Shown: in pieces, positions 1 to 8,409 of the stretch
Layout: the number at the start of each line of letters is the position of its first letter
Numbering within the stretch: the stretch's first letter is position 1
Origin: Streptomyces sp. SDr-06
GTDB lineage: Bacteria > Actinomycetota > Actinomycetes > Streptomycetales > Streptomycetaceae
Direction of reading: 5' to 3'
Assembly: GCF_003324565.1 (NCBI RefSeq)
Contig: NZ_QOLA01000027.1
Location: forward strand, 33,891 to 97,890
DNA: 64,000 nucleotides
Position numbers and translations under genes: made by a program
The notes under the pieces: model-generated
Database searches by the model: none
Told to the model about the DNA's origin: nothing
Seen by the model: the letters and a program-made list of their open reading frames with translations, nothing else

Positions 1-310
1 GCTCGGACCGGAGGTCGGGCTAGCGTTGCTGAGGGTCGCCCAGGAGTCCCTGGCGAACGCCGCCAAGCACGCCCACGGACGGGAGCTGACCGTCACTTTG
101 GAATATGAACAGGACCAGGTGAGACTGACCGTGCTGTCCGGGCCCGCCCACTCCGGCGGCGGCGAGGCCGTCCTGCGGCCCCGACCGGCAGGGTTGGACG
201 GCGGCTACGGTCTGGCCGGTATGCGTGAGCGGCTGCTGCTGATCGGCGGCGACCTGACGGCCGGCCCCGCCCCGGAGGGGTGGCGCGTGCAGGCGGAGGT
301 GCCCGCATGA
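1..310 (+). CDS. Sensor histidine kinase, C-terminal end only (partial)
   Basis: The reading frame is open from base 2 and enters the window without a start, so only about 102 C-terminal residues are visible. It contains the N-box of the HATPase_c domain (QESLANAAKHA) and the closing G-box region (GYGLAGMRERL followed by GGDL), the layout of NarL/DesK-type kinases. Its stop overlaps the start of the response regulator gene as ATGA, so the pair is translationally coupled. The sensor part lies outside the window and the signal is unknown. Confidence 0.9.
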   Translation, partial: LGPEVGLALLRVAQESLANAAKHAHGRELTVTLEYEQDQVRLTVLSGPAHSGGGEAVLRPRPAGLDGGYGLAGMRERLLLIGGDLTAGPAPEGWRVQAEVPA

Positions 311-990
311 GTACCCGGGTGGTGGTCGTCGACGACCAGGCGGTGATCCGCGAAGGCCTGATGACCCTGCTGGACATGATGCCCGGCATCGACGTCGTCG
401 CCGGGGGCGCGAACGGCGAGGAGGCCCTCGCCCACGTCGCCGAAACGCACCCGGACGCGGTGCTGATGGACCTGAGCATGCCGGGGATGGGCGGCGTGGA
501 GGCCACCCGCCGGATCGTGGCGGCCCACCCGGACGTGGCCGTCGTGGTGCTGACGACCATGGCGGACGATCAGCTGATTCTCGACGCCCTGCAGGCCGGG
601 GCCCGCGCCTACCTGACCAAGGACGCCGGCAAGACCGAGATCGTCCGCGCGATCGAGGCCGCGGTCGCCCGGCACACCACCTTGGACCCGATCGTCCAGG
701 AACGGCTGTTGGCCGCCGCCCTGCGCGGCGCCGGACAACCGACCGAACGGCGGCCCGAACCGTCACAGGACCTGCTGACCCCGCGCGAGTCCGACGTACT
801 GCGGCTGCTCGCCCAAGGGTTGTCGAACCGCGCGATCGGCCGGCGCCTGCTGGTGGGGGAGGCCACCGTCAAGACCCACGTCAACCACCTGTTCGCCAAG
901 CTCCGGATCCGCAACCGAGCGGAGGCCGTCGCCTGGGCCCACACCCACGGCTTCGGGCCCGACGGGGACGCCGTGCGCCCTTGCCCTTGA
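307..990 (+). CDS. NarL/LuxR-family response regulator
   Basis: A 227-residue two-domain regulator. The receiver domain (about 1-120) has the acidic pair D9-D10, the phosphoacceptor D55 in VLMDLSMPG and the conserved lysine in YLTKDAG. The C-terminal LuxR-type helix-turn-helix (about 163-220) begins LTPRESDVLRLLAQG and includes EATVKTHVNHLFAKL. The ATG at 307 overlaps the kinase stop, which fixes the start; an upstream in-frame start at 280 would overlap the kinase by 30 bp. It should be phosphorylated by the adjacent kinase and bind DNA, target genes unknown. Confidence 0.95.
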   Translation: MSTRVVVVDDQAVIREGLMTLLDMMPGIDVVAGGANGEEALAHVAETHPDAVLMDLSMPGMGGVEATRRIVAAHPDVAVVVLTTMADDQLILDALQAGARAYLTKDAGKTEIVRAIEAAVARHTTLDPIVQERLLAAALRGAGQPTERRPEPSQDLLTPRESDVLRLLAQGLSNRAIGRRLLVGEATVKTHVNHLFAKLRIRNRAEAVAWAHTHGFGPDGDAVRPCP

Positions 991-1045
991 GAAGGGCCGT
1001 CCCCTCTCGGCTGAGTGTGAGGACGGGCCGGGTGTCACTGACACC

Positions 1046-1160
1046 GTGCGACCCCGGTGTGCAGGGCGCGTACGGTGCCTCAGACGCCGTGCGTCCCTGG
1101 TGTGCAGGGCGCGTACGGTGCCTCAGACGCCGTGCGTCCCGGTGTGCAGGGCACGTACGA
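1046..1160 (+). repeat. 43-bp tandem repeat, about 2.7 copies
   Basis: The element containing TGTGCAGGGCGCGTACGG recurs with its TGTGCAGGG core at 1058, 1101 and 1143 (periods 43 and 42). Copies differ by one or two substitutions or a single-base indel, and the third is cut short. No coding role is apparent. It lies between the response regulator and a transposase relic. Confidence 0.85.
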
Positions 1161-1348
1161 GTCAGTCGTCCAAGGCCGTTGAGACCTCGTCGTCGACGGG
1201 GGCGGGGGTGGCCGCGGTGACCTTGACGCCCAGGTCGAGTCCGGCCGTGCCCGCTTCCCGCTGTCGGTGGGACGGCGTGGCTGGGGGAGGGGTGGGGCTC
1301 CGCACGCTGAACGCGGCCCGCCACCCGGTGGTTCCCGACTGGCAGTTC

Positions 1349-1785
1349 GTTCAGGGTATGGATTCTCGCGCGTGGCCTACACCGAGCCGCTTCCCGACGA
1401 GAAGGCCGCCACCGTCGTGGCGTTCCTCAGCCGCGCCCGCGAGTTTCTTCGCCGCCCACGGCATCCACGGGGTTGACCATGTGGTCACCGACAACGGCGC
1501 GAACTACCGCGTTGCAGTCTTCGTGCGCTCCCTGATCTCGCGGGCCTCTCGCCACCAGCGGACCAAGGCCTCCACGCCTTGACGCAACAGCAAGGTCGAG
1601 CGCTACCAGCGCATCCTCGCCGAAGGACTCCTCTACGCCGGGCGGTGAACCTCTGAAGCAGAGCGAGCTCGGGCGATCGCGGTCCGGAACGTCCACGACT
1701 CCTACCACCTGCCGCACACCACTGCCGGAAACCGTCCTCCAGTCTCACGCCTCCACGCGAGCGTCACCAACGTCATGGCCAGCGA
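1349..1785 (+). pseudogene. IS481-type transposase remnant
   Basis: Conceptual translation across three frames gives the integrase-core pieces GYGFSRVAYTE, HVVTDNGANYR (second catalytic Asp context), RHQRTKA and KVERYQRILAE (third catalytic Glu context), then a C-terminal piece ending SVTNVMAS. The order and spacing match the DDE core of IS481-like transposases. Frameshifts, in-frame stops near 1580 and 1647 and the absence of the N-terminal helix-turn-helix mean it is inactive. No flanking inverted repeats were found. Confidence 0.75.
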
Positions 1786-1897
1786 CACATCCCCTGAGCC
1801 AGGGCCGCCAGGCCGGACTCCGAAACGAGATGCGCGGCTTTCGTCGGATTCATGAGTATCTTGACCCCGTCAGCGGAAGCGGCCGGGAGGAAACGCA

Positions 1898-2428
1898 GTG
1901 TCCAGCTCAGGATTCGACTCACCGCAGCACCGCATCTTCGCCATGCTGGATGTGGACGGTGACGGCGCGATCACGCATGCGGAGTACCTCGCACGGGTCG
2001 ACCGCGCGGCCTCCGCGATGGCCCGCGACACCCATCATCCCGTCGTCGCCGCCTCGCGAGCCGCTCACGAGGCAGTCTTCGCGGACATGGATGCCGACCG
2101 TGACGGGCGCGTGACTTTCGAGGAGTACCGGACATGGGTGGGCCATGACGCGTTCGAACGCTCCTGCCGACCTGCCTTGGGTTCCCTGTTCGACATCGCC
2201 GATGGTGACTCCGACGGGCGCCTGAACCGTGAGGAGTTCACCCGCCTGCGCACCGGGACGGGTAATGCCGAATCCGACGCCAACGCGGCATTCGAGGCCC
2301 TCGACACCGACCGCGACGGACTGATCGACCGCGACGCCTACCTGGCAGGCATCCGGGACTTTGTGACCACGGGCAGCTCCCCCATGGCCGCGGCTTACGG
2401 AGCCGTGCGGCGGGTACCGGGCAACTGA
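1898..2428 (+). CDS. EF-hand calcium-binding protein
   Basis: A 176-residue cytoplasmic protein with four EF-hand loops: D18-E29, D65-E76, D102-E113 and D136-A147. The first three carry the canonical D-x-D-x-D-G pattern and a terminal Glu. The fourth has Ala at position 12, so it probably binds calcium weakly or not at all. The pairing (1 with 2, 3 with 4) resembles calerythrin/CabC-like bacterial calmodulin folds. The GTG start at 1898 is preceded by GGGAGG at 1885-1890. No signal peptide or membrane segment is present. It appears monocistronic; role in calcium buffering or signalling is inferred from family. Confidence 0.9.
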   Translation: MSSSGFDSPQHRIFAMLDVDGDGAITHAEYLARVDRAASAMARDTHHPVVAASRAAHEAVFADMDADRDGRVTFEEYRTWVGHDAFERSCRPALGSLFDIADGDSDGRLNREEFTRLRTGTGNAESDANAAFEALDTDRDGLIDRDAYLAGIRDFVTTGSSPMAAAYGAVRRVPGN

Positions 2429-2597
2429 TCCTGCACCGGTGGAGCATCCGAAAGCTCCCCGCAAAGCCCTCGGCACGACGCCTGCGAGTGAAGGGTCCTG
2501 TGCGCACTGAGAGCCCATCTTCAGTCATGTCAGCGGCAGGCACGGCAGCGGGACTCGGTGCAACTGCCGCCGCCGCAGCGCGATCAGTCGGGCCTGC

Positions 2598-3209
2598 TCA
2601 TCCTCCGGCCCCCGGCCGATGCCTGATCCATGGTCGGCGTGCCCGAGGGGTGGGTGCGGGAACCGGCGCCGGGACGGCATCCTCTTGGAGCACCTCCCGT
2701 GCGACGGCCACGAGGGCGACGACCTGTTCCCAGAAAGGGGCGTAGCACTCGTTGAACCGCTGGATCGCGTTCGCTTCGCCCCCGATCATGTCCTCCAGCG
2801 CCTGGTAGTTGTCGGACGTCGAGCGCCGCAGCCGGTCGGCGGCGGCCGCCGCCTCCTGAGGCCCTTCCAGCTCCACCACTCGTACGAGGTGGCGCAGCGT
2901 CGCGTACGCGTCGCGCAACCGTAGCCGCAGGTCTTTGAGCGTGGCTGTGCGCGACTCGGGATCCGGGTCCGCGTGGGCGTCGTTGACCTTCCAGTACAGG
3001 TCGCCCATCTTCTGCGCCTGCTCGATGACGTCGGCGTAGGCGGTGCGCCGCGCGGTGCGTCGCTGATCCGCCCGCTGGACCGCCGCCGTTGTCTCAGCCT
3101 GAATACGGGCGGCACGCGTCGTACCCTGGCTGGTCACCCAGCTCGCCACCACCGCGGTGCTGGCGGTCAGTACCCCTACCCACAGCGTGTTGTCGGCCAC
3201 GGCGCCCAT
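2598..3209 (-). CDS. Membrane-anchored coiled-coil hypothetical protein
   Basis: A 203-residue protein with one N-terminal hydrophobic segment (about 9-26, LWVGVLTASTAVVASW) followed by a long charged helical region (about 35-175) rich in Ala, Arg, Glu and Gln, and a Pro/Arg-rich tail. The expected topology is a single anchor with a large cytoplasmic helical domain. The frame runs much further upstream without a stop, but the ATG at 3209 sits directly before the hydrophobic segment and is the sensible start; no strong Shine-Dalgarno precedes it. I do not recognise a characterised family; similar small membrane proteins are common as Streptomyces hypotheticals. Confidence 0.7.
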   Translation of the reverse strand: MGAVADNTLWVGVLTASTAVVASWVTSQGTTRAARIQAETTAAVQRADQRRTARRTAYADVIEQAQKMGDLYWKVNDAHADPDPESRTATLKDLRLRLRDAYATLRHLVRVVELEGPQEAAAAADRLRRSTSDNYQALEDMIGGEANAIQRFNECYAPFWEQVVALVAVAREVLQEDAVPAPVPAPTPRARRPWIRHRPGAGG

Positions 3210-3446
3210 TCTCGGGCCGAGCCCTGATTTTGCGAAGGGCGCGACGGGGCAGGCAGGATCCGAAAGAGATGACCTGGACCAGCTCGCGTGGCAATCCGGC
3301 GCCCTGCCATTCGGTCCTGCTGATGAGCAGCGCATGAATCGCAACTGCGAGACGCTGCATGTCATCGCCTGCTGCCCGCACCGTTGTGAACTTGACGTGC
3401 CATCCCTCGGCGGGGTCGGTCGTGGATGCCACAGGTCGCATAGAAC

Positions 3447-3911
3447 ATGGCCGCAGGTGGCATGTGGCTCGGGCTGCGTACCCTCGGTTGCGTGCCTCGC
3501 CATTTGAAGAAGCCCCGCCGACTGGTCGCCGACGAGCGCGTGTACATGTGGACGATGCGGCACAGCCACCGAAGGGACCCCGATGGCCGGTTCGTGGACT
3601 GCCGTCAAATCCTCACCCTGTCCCCGCAGTCGGCCGGCACCTGCGGCCCGCTGCGCATTGTCTTCGCCGACGGGCCTGGCCGGTACATCCCGGGCGGGGC
3701 TCCCTTCGGCTCCGGGGACGTGGGCTTCACCCAGAGGGCAGGGGCAGACCTGAACCTGCACGAGCCGGGCGCCGTCCGGGCTCTGCTCGACGCAGCGCTG
3801 GCCCGTGGGTGGCAGCCGGGGCAGCGGCGGGCAGTTGAGGTCGACGGCTGGCTGCTGCTGGAGGCGGCGGCCGCCGCGCGAGCTGGGGACGCCGACCCAG
3901 AGAGCCCGTAA
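3447..3911 (+). CDS. Conserved hypothetical protein
   Basis: Up to 154 residues. The confident core begins near residue 17 (PRHLKKPRRLVADERVYMW) and contains RDPDGRFVDCRQIL, GPLRIVFADGPGRY and a C-terminal Ala-rich helix. The start is uncertain: ATG 3447, ATG 3462 and GTG 3492 are in frame and none has a good ribosome binding site. Codon use is typical of real genes. There is no signal peptide, membrane segment or known catalytic motif. It stands alone between a divergent gene and a degraded module; function unknown. Confidence 0.6.
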   Translation: MAAGGMWLGLRTLGCVPRHLKKPRRLVADERVYMWTMRHSHRRDPDGRFVDCRQILTLSPQSAGTCGPLRIVFADGPGRYIPGGAPFGSGDVGFTQRAGADLNLHEPGAVRALLDAALARGWQPGQRRAVEVDGWLLLEAAAAARAGDADPESP

Positions 3912-3945
3912 GGGGTGACTGCCCTCTGGAACCGGCGATGGGTGA

Positions 3946-4170
3946 ACACCCGGCCCCGCCGACACCGCCGCCCGGCAGCTGGATCCCGCGGCCGCCGACG
4001 CGGTGCACGCGTACGCGGCCAAGTCCCGCGCCGACGCCGACTGGTACGCCGTCGTGCTGGAGGACATCGCCACCAACGGCCTGCCCGACCCCGAGCAGTG
4101 CACCCCGTGGGAGAAGCTGCGCGAGGCCCGCCTCACTCGCCTCGCCGCCCAGCGCCCCGCCGTCGCCTGA
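3946..4170 (+). pseudogene. Small antitoxin-like partner gene, 5' end broken
   Basis: The frame is open from 3946 and encodes a helical, coding-like protein (key stretch AKSRADADWYAVVLEDIATN, ending AAQRPAVA) with a stop at 4168-4170. No ATG or GTG lies in this frame before GTG 4003. A GTG at 3942 in another frame suggests a one-base shift removed the original N-terminus. The stop overlaps the ATG of the next gene as TGATG, so the two were translationally coupled. Size and arrangement resemble the first gene of a toxin-antitoxin pair, by inference only. Confidence 0.45.
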
Positions 4171-4610
4171 TGGCCCCGTAACACCGTCGGCGCCGCGCTC
4201 GGATCGCGTTCTCCGACTCCGCCGCGAAGCAGCTGGAGAACCTGACCAGCGAGGCAGAGATCCGCGCCCTGGACCGCGCGCTGGTCGTCATCCCCGTCGC
4301 CCACAACACCGGTGAGCTGATCCCCGGCGACACCGCCGGCCCTCAACTGCGCGAGTACGCCGACGAAATCGAGCGCGTACGCCTCTTGTACTGGGACACG
4401 GCGCCGCGCACTGTGGCCGTCGTCGCCTACCTCGCGGTCGGATCCGCGAAGGAGCGGGTTTGCCGTGCCGTCGATCGTTCCGCCCCCGAAGCCCGGCCAC
4501 ACACCTCGACCAGGGCAGGCCCCCAAGAGCCGGACTCGGCTTCGCGTAACTGGCTCACCCGCGCCGGCCGTCGTATCAGCGTCCATGTCGCGGCACGCGG
4601 ATGGCTTTGA
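4170..4610 (+). pseudogene. RelE/ParE-like small protein gene with stop at codon 4
   Basis: The ATG at 4170 is followed by GCC CCG and then TAA (4179-4181). The same frame reopens at once with a plausible protein: IAFSDSAAKQLENLTSEAEI, then a Pro-containing loop, LREYADEIERVRLLYWDTA and VAVVAYLAV. The alternation of a basic helix and strands with Arg-Leu-Leu-Tyr is reminiscent of RelE/ParE-fold toxins, a weak structural guess. After about 4450 the frame runs into low-quality sequence. The early nonsense codon suggests the module is inactive unless an internal start is used. Confidence 0.45.
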
Positions 4611-4636
4611 GTACTCCATCCTGTGAGCACCTTCAG

Positions 4637-4676
4637 AATCGACAGGGTGACGGTAAAAATCGACACTGTGTAGACT
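4637..4676 (+). promoter_or_regulatory. Promoter/operator of the SDR-TetR operon
   Basis: Two exact copies of AATCGACA lie 21 bp apart (4637-4644 and 4658-4665), and ACACTGTGT (4663-4671) is a near-palindrome overlapping the second. GTGACG at 4647-4652 and TAGACT at 4671-4676, separated by 18 bp, could be -35 and -10 boxes. The repeats overlap this promoter, as expected for an operator of the TetR protein encoded downstream. Binding is inferred. Confidence 0.5.
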
Positions 4677-4726
4677 TTCTGCGGAGGGGGCGGTCCGGCT
4701 CCTCGCGAGACCTCTTTGGAGGAACA

Positions 4727-5575
4727 GTGCACAAGCAGAACTGGCTCATCACTGGCGTCAGCACGGGCCTCGGACGTGCCTTCGCCGAGGCCGCCCTGGG
4801 CGCGGGTCACACTGTCGTCGGCACCGTCCGCAACGAAAAGGACCTGCGGGCCTTCGAAGAGGTCAGGCCCGGTCACGCTCATGGTCGCCTGCTGGACGTG
4901 ACGGACGATGAGGCCGTCGCTGGTGTGGTCGCGGAGGTGGAGCAGAGCGTCGGCCCCTTGGATGTCGTTGTCGCCAACGCGGGCTACGGCCTGGAGGGCA
5001 CCTTCGAGGAAACCCCGCTGGCCGCGGTACGGCGGCAGTTCGAGGTCAATGTGTTCGGGGCAGTGGCCACCCTGCAGGCAGCGCTCCCTCATATGCGCCG
5101 ACGTCGCCGCGGACACCTGATGGCCGTCACCTCCATGGGCGGGCTCATGGCCGTACCCGGCATGTCCGCCTACTGCGGCAGCAAGTTCGCCCTGGAGGGA
5201 ATCCTGGAGGCGCTGGGCAAGGAAGTCGCGCAGTTCGGCATCCATGTGACGGCGATCGAACCGGGCTCCTTCCGTACTGACTGGGCCGGACGGTCCATGA
5301 CACGTGCCGCGCGGACCATCGACGACTACGACGAGTTGTTCACCCCCATCCGCGAAGCGCGGCAGAAGGCCAGCGGGCATCAGTTGGGCAATCCGGCCAA
5401 GGCCGGGGACGCGCTCGTGCACATCGCCTCGGTCGACCAGCCGCCGGCCCACCTCGTCCTCGGCTCGGACGCGCTGCGACTGGTCACGGCCGCCCGCGCG
5501 GCCGTGGACCAGGACATCCGCGCATGGGAGACACTCTCCCGCACCACCGACTTCGCCCAGGGCGCTCAGCTCTGA
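4727..5575 (+). CDS. Short-chain dehydrogenase/reductase (SDR)
   Basis: A 282-residue classical SDR. It has the nucleotide-binding motif TGVSTGLG (9-16), NAG (84-86) and the catalytic tetrad N108, S136, Y149 and K153 (AYCGSK). It should carry out NAD(P)H-linked oxidoreduction of a carbonyl or alcohol substrate that cannot be named from sequence. The frame extends upstream to 4601, but GTG 4727 is preceded by GGAGG (4718-4722) and begins just before the Rossmann strand. Its TGA overlaps the ATG of the TetR gene, so the two are co-expressed and the TetR probably controls this reductase. Confidence 0.93.
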   Translation: MHKQNWLITGVSTGLGRAFAEAALGAGHTVVGTVRNEKDLRAFEEVRPGHAHGRLLDVTDDEAVAGVVAEVEQSVGPLDVVVANAGYGLEGTFEETPLAAVRRQFEVNVFGAVATLQAALPHMRRRRRGHLMAVTSMGGLMAVPGMSAYCGSKFALEGILEALGKEVAQFGIHVTAIEPGSFRTDWAGRSMTRAARTIDDYDELFTPIREARQKASGHQLGNPAKAGDALVHIASVDQPPAHLVLGSDALRLVTAARAAVDQDIRAWETLSRTTDFAQGAQL

Positions 5576-6189
5576 TGCCCGGCCAGCATTCCGCGCGCGG
5601 CCGTCGCACCACCGAGCGCAAGGGCGATGCCCGGGAGCGGGCCATCCTCGACACCTGCGAAGACCTGCTGGCGCGCAAGGGCTACGACGCCATGACCGTC
5701 GGCGACGTGGCCCAGGGCGCCGGCATCACACGTGGTGCCCTGTACTTCTACTTCGGCTCCAAGCAAGAAGTGGTCACGGCACTCGTGGCCCGGACCGTCG
5801 AGCATCTGTGGGAACGGTCCCGGGCCACCGCGCAGACGGACGAGCCGCGTCAGGCCATTACGGCAGCCATGCAGCGCACGGTCGAGCTGTGGAACGAGCA
5901 CGGCTTGGTCATGCGCACGGCGATCGACCTGTCGTTCACGGTGCCGGAGATCGGCGAGCTGTGGAACCACACGGCCGACCTGTTCATCACGGCCATCACC
6001 GCCGTCCTCGAACGCGCCGGCGTCCCAGCAGGCATCGAACCCGATCAGGCCTCAGCGATGGCACGCGCCCTGTGCTGGATGATCGAGCGGACCTTCTACC
6101 ACGCCTCACAGGAATCCCGCGAGGAGCTCCAAAAGGCGTCGGCGACATGTGAACACATCTGGCTGACCAGCGCCGGCCTGATCACCTGA
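5575..6189 (+). CDS. TetR-family transcriptional regulator
   Basis: A 204-residue protein with an N-terminal TetR helix-turn-helix (about 20-70) including ILDTCEDLLARKGYDAMTV, VAQGAGITRGALYFYFGSKQ. The C-terminal ligand domain is helical. The start overlaps the SDR stop (TGATG), fixing the 5' end. As a TetR member it should repress its own operon and be released by a small ligand, possibly a substrate or product of the SDR; the repeats at 4637-4671 are candidate operators. Confidence 0.93.
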   Translation: MPGQHSARGRRTTERKGDARERAILDTCEDLLARKGYDAMTVGDVAQGAGITRGALYFYFGSKQEVVTALVARTVEHLWERSRATAQTDEPRQAITAAMQRTVELWNEHGLVMRTAIDLSFTVPEIGELWNHTADLFITAITAVLERAGVPAGIEPDQASAMARALCWMIERTFYHASQESREELQKASATCEHIWLTSAGLIT

Positions 6190-6445
6190 GTGCGTTGTGG
6201 CAAACCAACCACCGCCAAAACCCTTGGCGCTGTCCCTTCCTTGTCCCCACCTCGTCCCAGGATGACCGGTCAGGTGTCCCAAGCCGCAGGTCAGCGGCCT
6301 GGGACGAGCAGAGACGTCCCCTGCCAACGTCCCAGCGGGCCAGACGGGTTCGGGCCTGGTGCAGAATCCTCGCTGTTGGCTCCGGGGCGGACCGACGGAT
6401 CACCGGGCGAGGGCGACAGCGGCCAGCGTCCTGGTCACGGAGGAT

Positions 6446-7077
6446 GGCGATGAACATCATGAAGAGGGCCACTCTCGCGGTGGCCGCGACCCTGCGCCTC
6501 GCCACGGGTTGCGTCGCCACCGCCAACACCCACGTCGGCGGCGACCCCGACCAGCCGCGTCGGCCGTGAGCCCGAGCAGGGCGGCGCGCCGTTCGAGCCC
6601 TCCGAGTCGGACAAGCACTTCGGCTTCAACAACGGCTACACCGAGACCCCGTCCCGGACACATTCAGCGGGGCCACCGTCGAGGCGCAGTACCTGCTCAA
6701 CACGTTCGGCAGCGACGTGACCGTGGACGGCTACTACGGGCCAAAGACGCAGGACGCTGTTCGTGTCGTCCAGCGTGGGGAGAGCCCGGCCCAGGACGGC
6801 TGTGTCGGCCCCCACACCCGGCCAGTGCTGCGCTTCGTCGCCTGGTGATCCCACCTCAGGTCTCGGCGGCCCAGGACCCGGGCCGCCGGTGGGGCACCTC
6901 CGGCCGACCGAAATCCGCGAGCGTCCGGACAGCGCCCGGCCCTACGTGTACCCGAACCACGACTGCGTGATCCGGGTCCAGCACTGCAACGGGCTGTCGG
7001 AGGACGGCATTGTCGGCCCCCGCACCCGGGAGTAGCTCTACCACCCCAACTACGCGTGCCGGCGGTTCGACAACTGA
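6446..7077 (+). pseudogene. Decayed secreted peptidoglycan-binding-like gene(s)
   Basis: An ATG region near 6446-6455 encodes a signal-like segment (MKRATLAVAATL...ATGC), which stops at 6567-6569. A different frame then encodes the repeat-like VDGYYGPKTQDAVRVVQ and DGCVGPHT up to about 6848. Another piece at 6940-7077 reads DCVIRVQHCNGL, EDGIVGPRTRE, stop, YHPNYACRRFDN. These match the DGxxGPxT / VQ pattern of the intact genes immediately downstream. At least two frameshifts and an in-frame TAG (7033-7035) are present. It may be the remains of one or two family members. Confidence 0.7.
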
Positions 7078-7146
7078 CGGTTCCGTGCAGCACCCACGGC
7101 CGACGCGGGAACCGCCCGGCCCACCCACCACTCGAAGGACAGACTC

Positions 7147-7551
7147 ATGAAGGCAACAGGCAAACGCGCCGTACGCAACACCGCGATGCTCGGCGCGGTG
7201 GTGGCAGCCGTCGCAGGACTGACCGCCACGCCGGCCCAGGCGCAGTACAGCTACTGGCAGGCCTGCATGCAGGAGGTCGGCAGCTACCACTACCTGGGCT
7301 GGGACCTCCCGAACGTGACGCTCGGCAAGGGCTCGGGCGGCGTCTGCGTCAAGGAACTGCAGTCCGATCTCGTGCAGTTGGGCCTCGTCCCGAGCCAGGA
7401 CGTCGCCAACTTCGTGGACGGCGACTTCGGCGACAAGACGTACGACGCGGTCGTGGCCTACCAGCGCAAGTACTCCGACGCCGGCGGCGTGGACGGTCTG
7501 GTCGGGCGGAACACCTGGCACGGCCTGATCGCACGTACCGAGTTCGAGTAG
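7147..7551 (+). CDS. Secreted peptidoglycan-binding-like protein
   Basis: A 134-residue protein with an N-terminal signal peptide (about 1-32, cleavage after AQA) and a single domain of the PG_binding_1 type: CVKELQSDLVQLGL, DGDFGDKTYDAVVAYQRKY, VDGLVGRNTWHGL. That fold binds cell-wall peptides in many hydrolases, but here it occurs alone with no catalytic domain. ATG 7147 is preceded by GAAGGA (7135-7140). A perfect hairpin 70 bp downstream ends its transcript. It is the most divergent intact member of the local family and has only two cysteines (C40 and C60). Confidence 0.88.
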   Translation: MKATGKRAVRNTAMLGAVVAAVAGLTATPAQAQYSYWQACMQEVGSYHYLGWDLPNVTLGKGSGGVCVKELQSDLVQLGLVPSQDVANFVDGDFGDKTYDAVVAYQRKYSDAGGVDGLVGRNTWHGLIARTEFE

Positions 7552-7620
7552 GCCGTCCTGGACGGCGCGGGCGGCGGCCGGGTCCGCGAGCGCGGCGGTC
7601 CCTGACCTGCGCGCCAACGC

Positions 7621-7655
7621 AGCGGCGCAGCCCCCGGTGAAGGGGCTGCGCCGCT
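7621..7655 (+). terminator. Perfect 14-bp hairpin terminator
   Basis: AGCGGCGCAGCCCC (7621-7634) pairs perfectly with 7642-7655 across a 7-nt loop. It lies 70 bp after the stop of the preceding secreted protein gene. No U-run follows, as is usual in Streptomyces. Confidence 0.8.
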
Positions 7656-7811
7656 CAGTGCTGCCAGCCCTTCGGGCGTTCTGGACCGCTCCGTCTTCCG
7701 CGCGCACCCGCAGACGGCGCGGGCGTCCGGCTGCTCCCCGGCCGACGAGGACCGGGTGACCTTCAGGCCGCGCCGGCTCGTGACACACAGCCGAGGGCGC
7801 TCGTTGTCCGA

Positions 7812-8100
7812 GTGGCCACCGACGTCCAGTTCGTCTTCGAGGACGACGAGTCCGAACTCGACCACTACAAGGCCGTGATCGACCATCAGGCCAACCACGC
7901 CCAGCACCTTGCAGGCGTCGCCTACGACGACGCCACCGTCGGATACTTCACCCGGGATGCCCCGTCCTCACCGCGCTGGTCGTCCTGGCAGGCGTGACAC
8001 TGGGCAAGTTCGAGGACAGGTTGACCCAGCACGGGCACCTCAAGGACCTTTCGGAAGCGTGGCCGAACCCCTGCGCCAAGCGCCCGCGCAGGACGGAAAC
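7812..8100 (+). other. Unrecognised, possibly frameshifted ORF
   Basis: GTG 7812 opens a 61-residue acidic frame (DVQFVFEDDESELDHYKAVI, then YDDATVGYFTRD) ending at 7997. In the +2 frame the text continues with a hydrophobic stretch, VLTALVVLAGVTLGKFEDRL, and LKDLSEAWPNPCA. The two parts read as one small membrane protein split by a frameshift near 7960. No family is recognised and no good ribosome binding site is visible. The rest of 8100-8395 shows nothing I can support. Confidence 0.3.
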
Positions 8101-8409
8101 CCGTCCCACGTCGCGGGCCCGCTCCGTGGGACACGTCCCTGGGACGGACGGGACGTCCGTACAGCTTTCGGAGGGGCCACCGAGCACGGCAGAGTACGGC
8201 GAGTCCTGCCGCAGCAGGGTGGCCACGCGTCGGCGGCGCCAACCCGTCCGACGCGTACCGGCGGCAGCGCACCCCCGAACGTCGACCGAGTCGCGCCCCG
8301 CGCGGCGGAGTTCTGACGCTGCAACCCGACCAGGCATCACGCCCCTTACCGCCGGGGCCGTTCATCCCGAGGGCACACCGCCCCGACACCGTCTCGCGAG
8401 GAGAAACAC

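Noticed and set aside
1046..1160. CRISPR-like array
   Set aside because: The 43-bp units are directly contiguous with no unique spacers, so this is a plain tandem repeat.
2598..4619. 673-residue minus-strand ORF
   Set aside because: Only the last 203 codons (from ATG 3209) are protein-like; upstream text is antisense to other genes.
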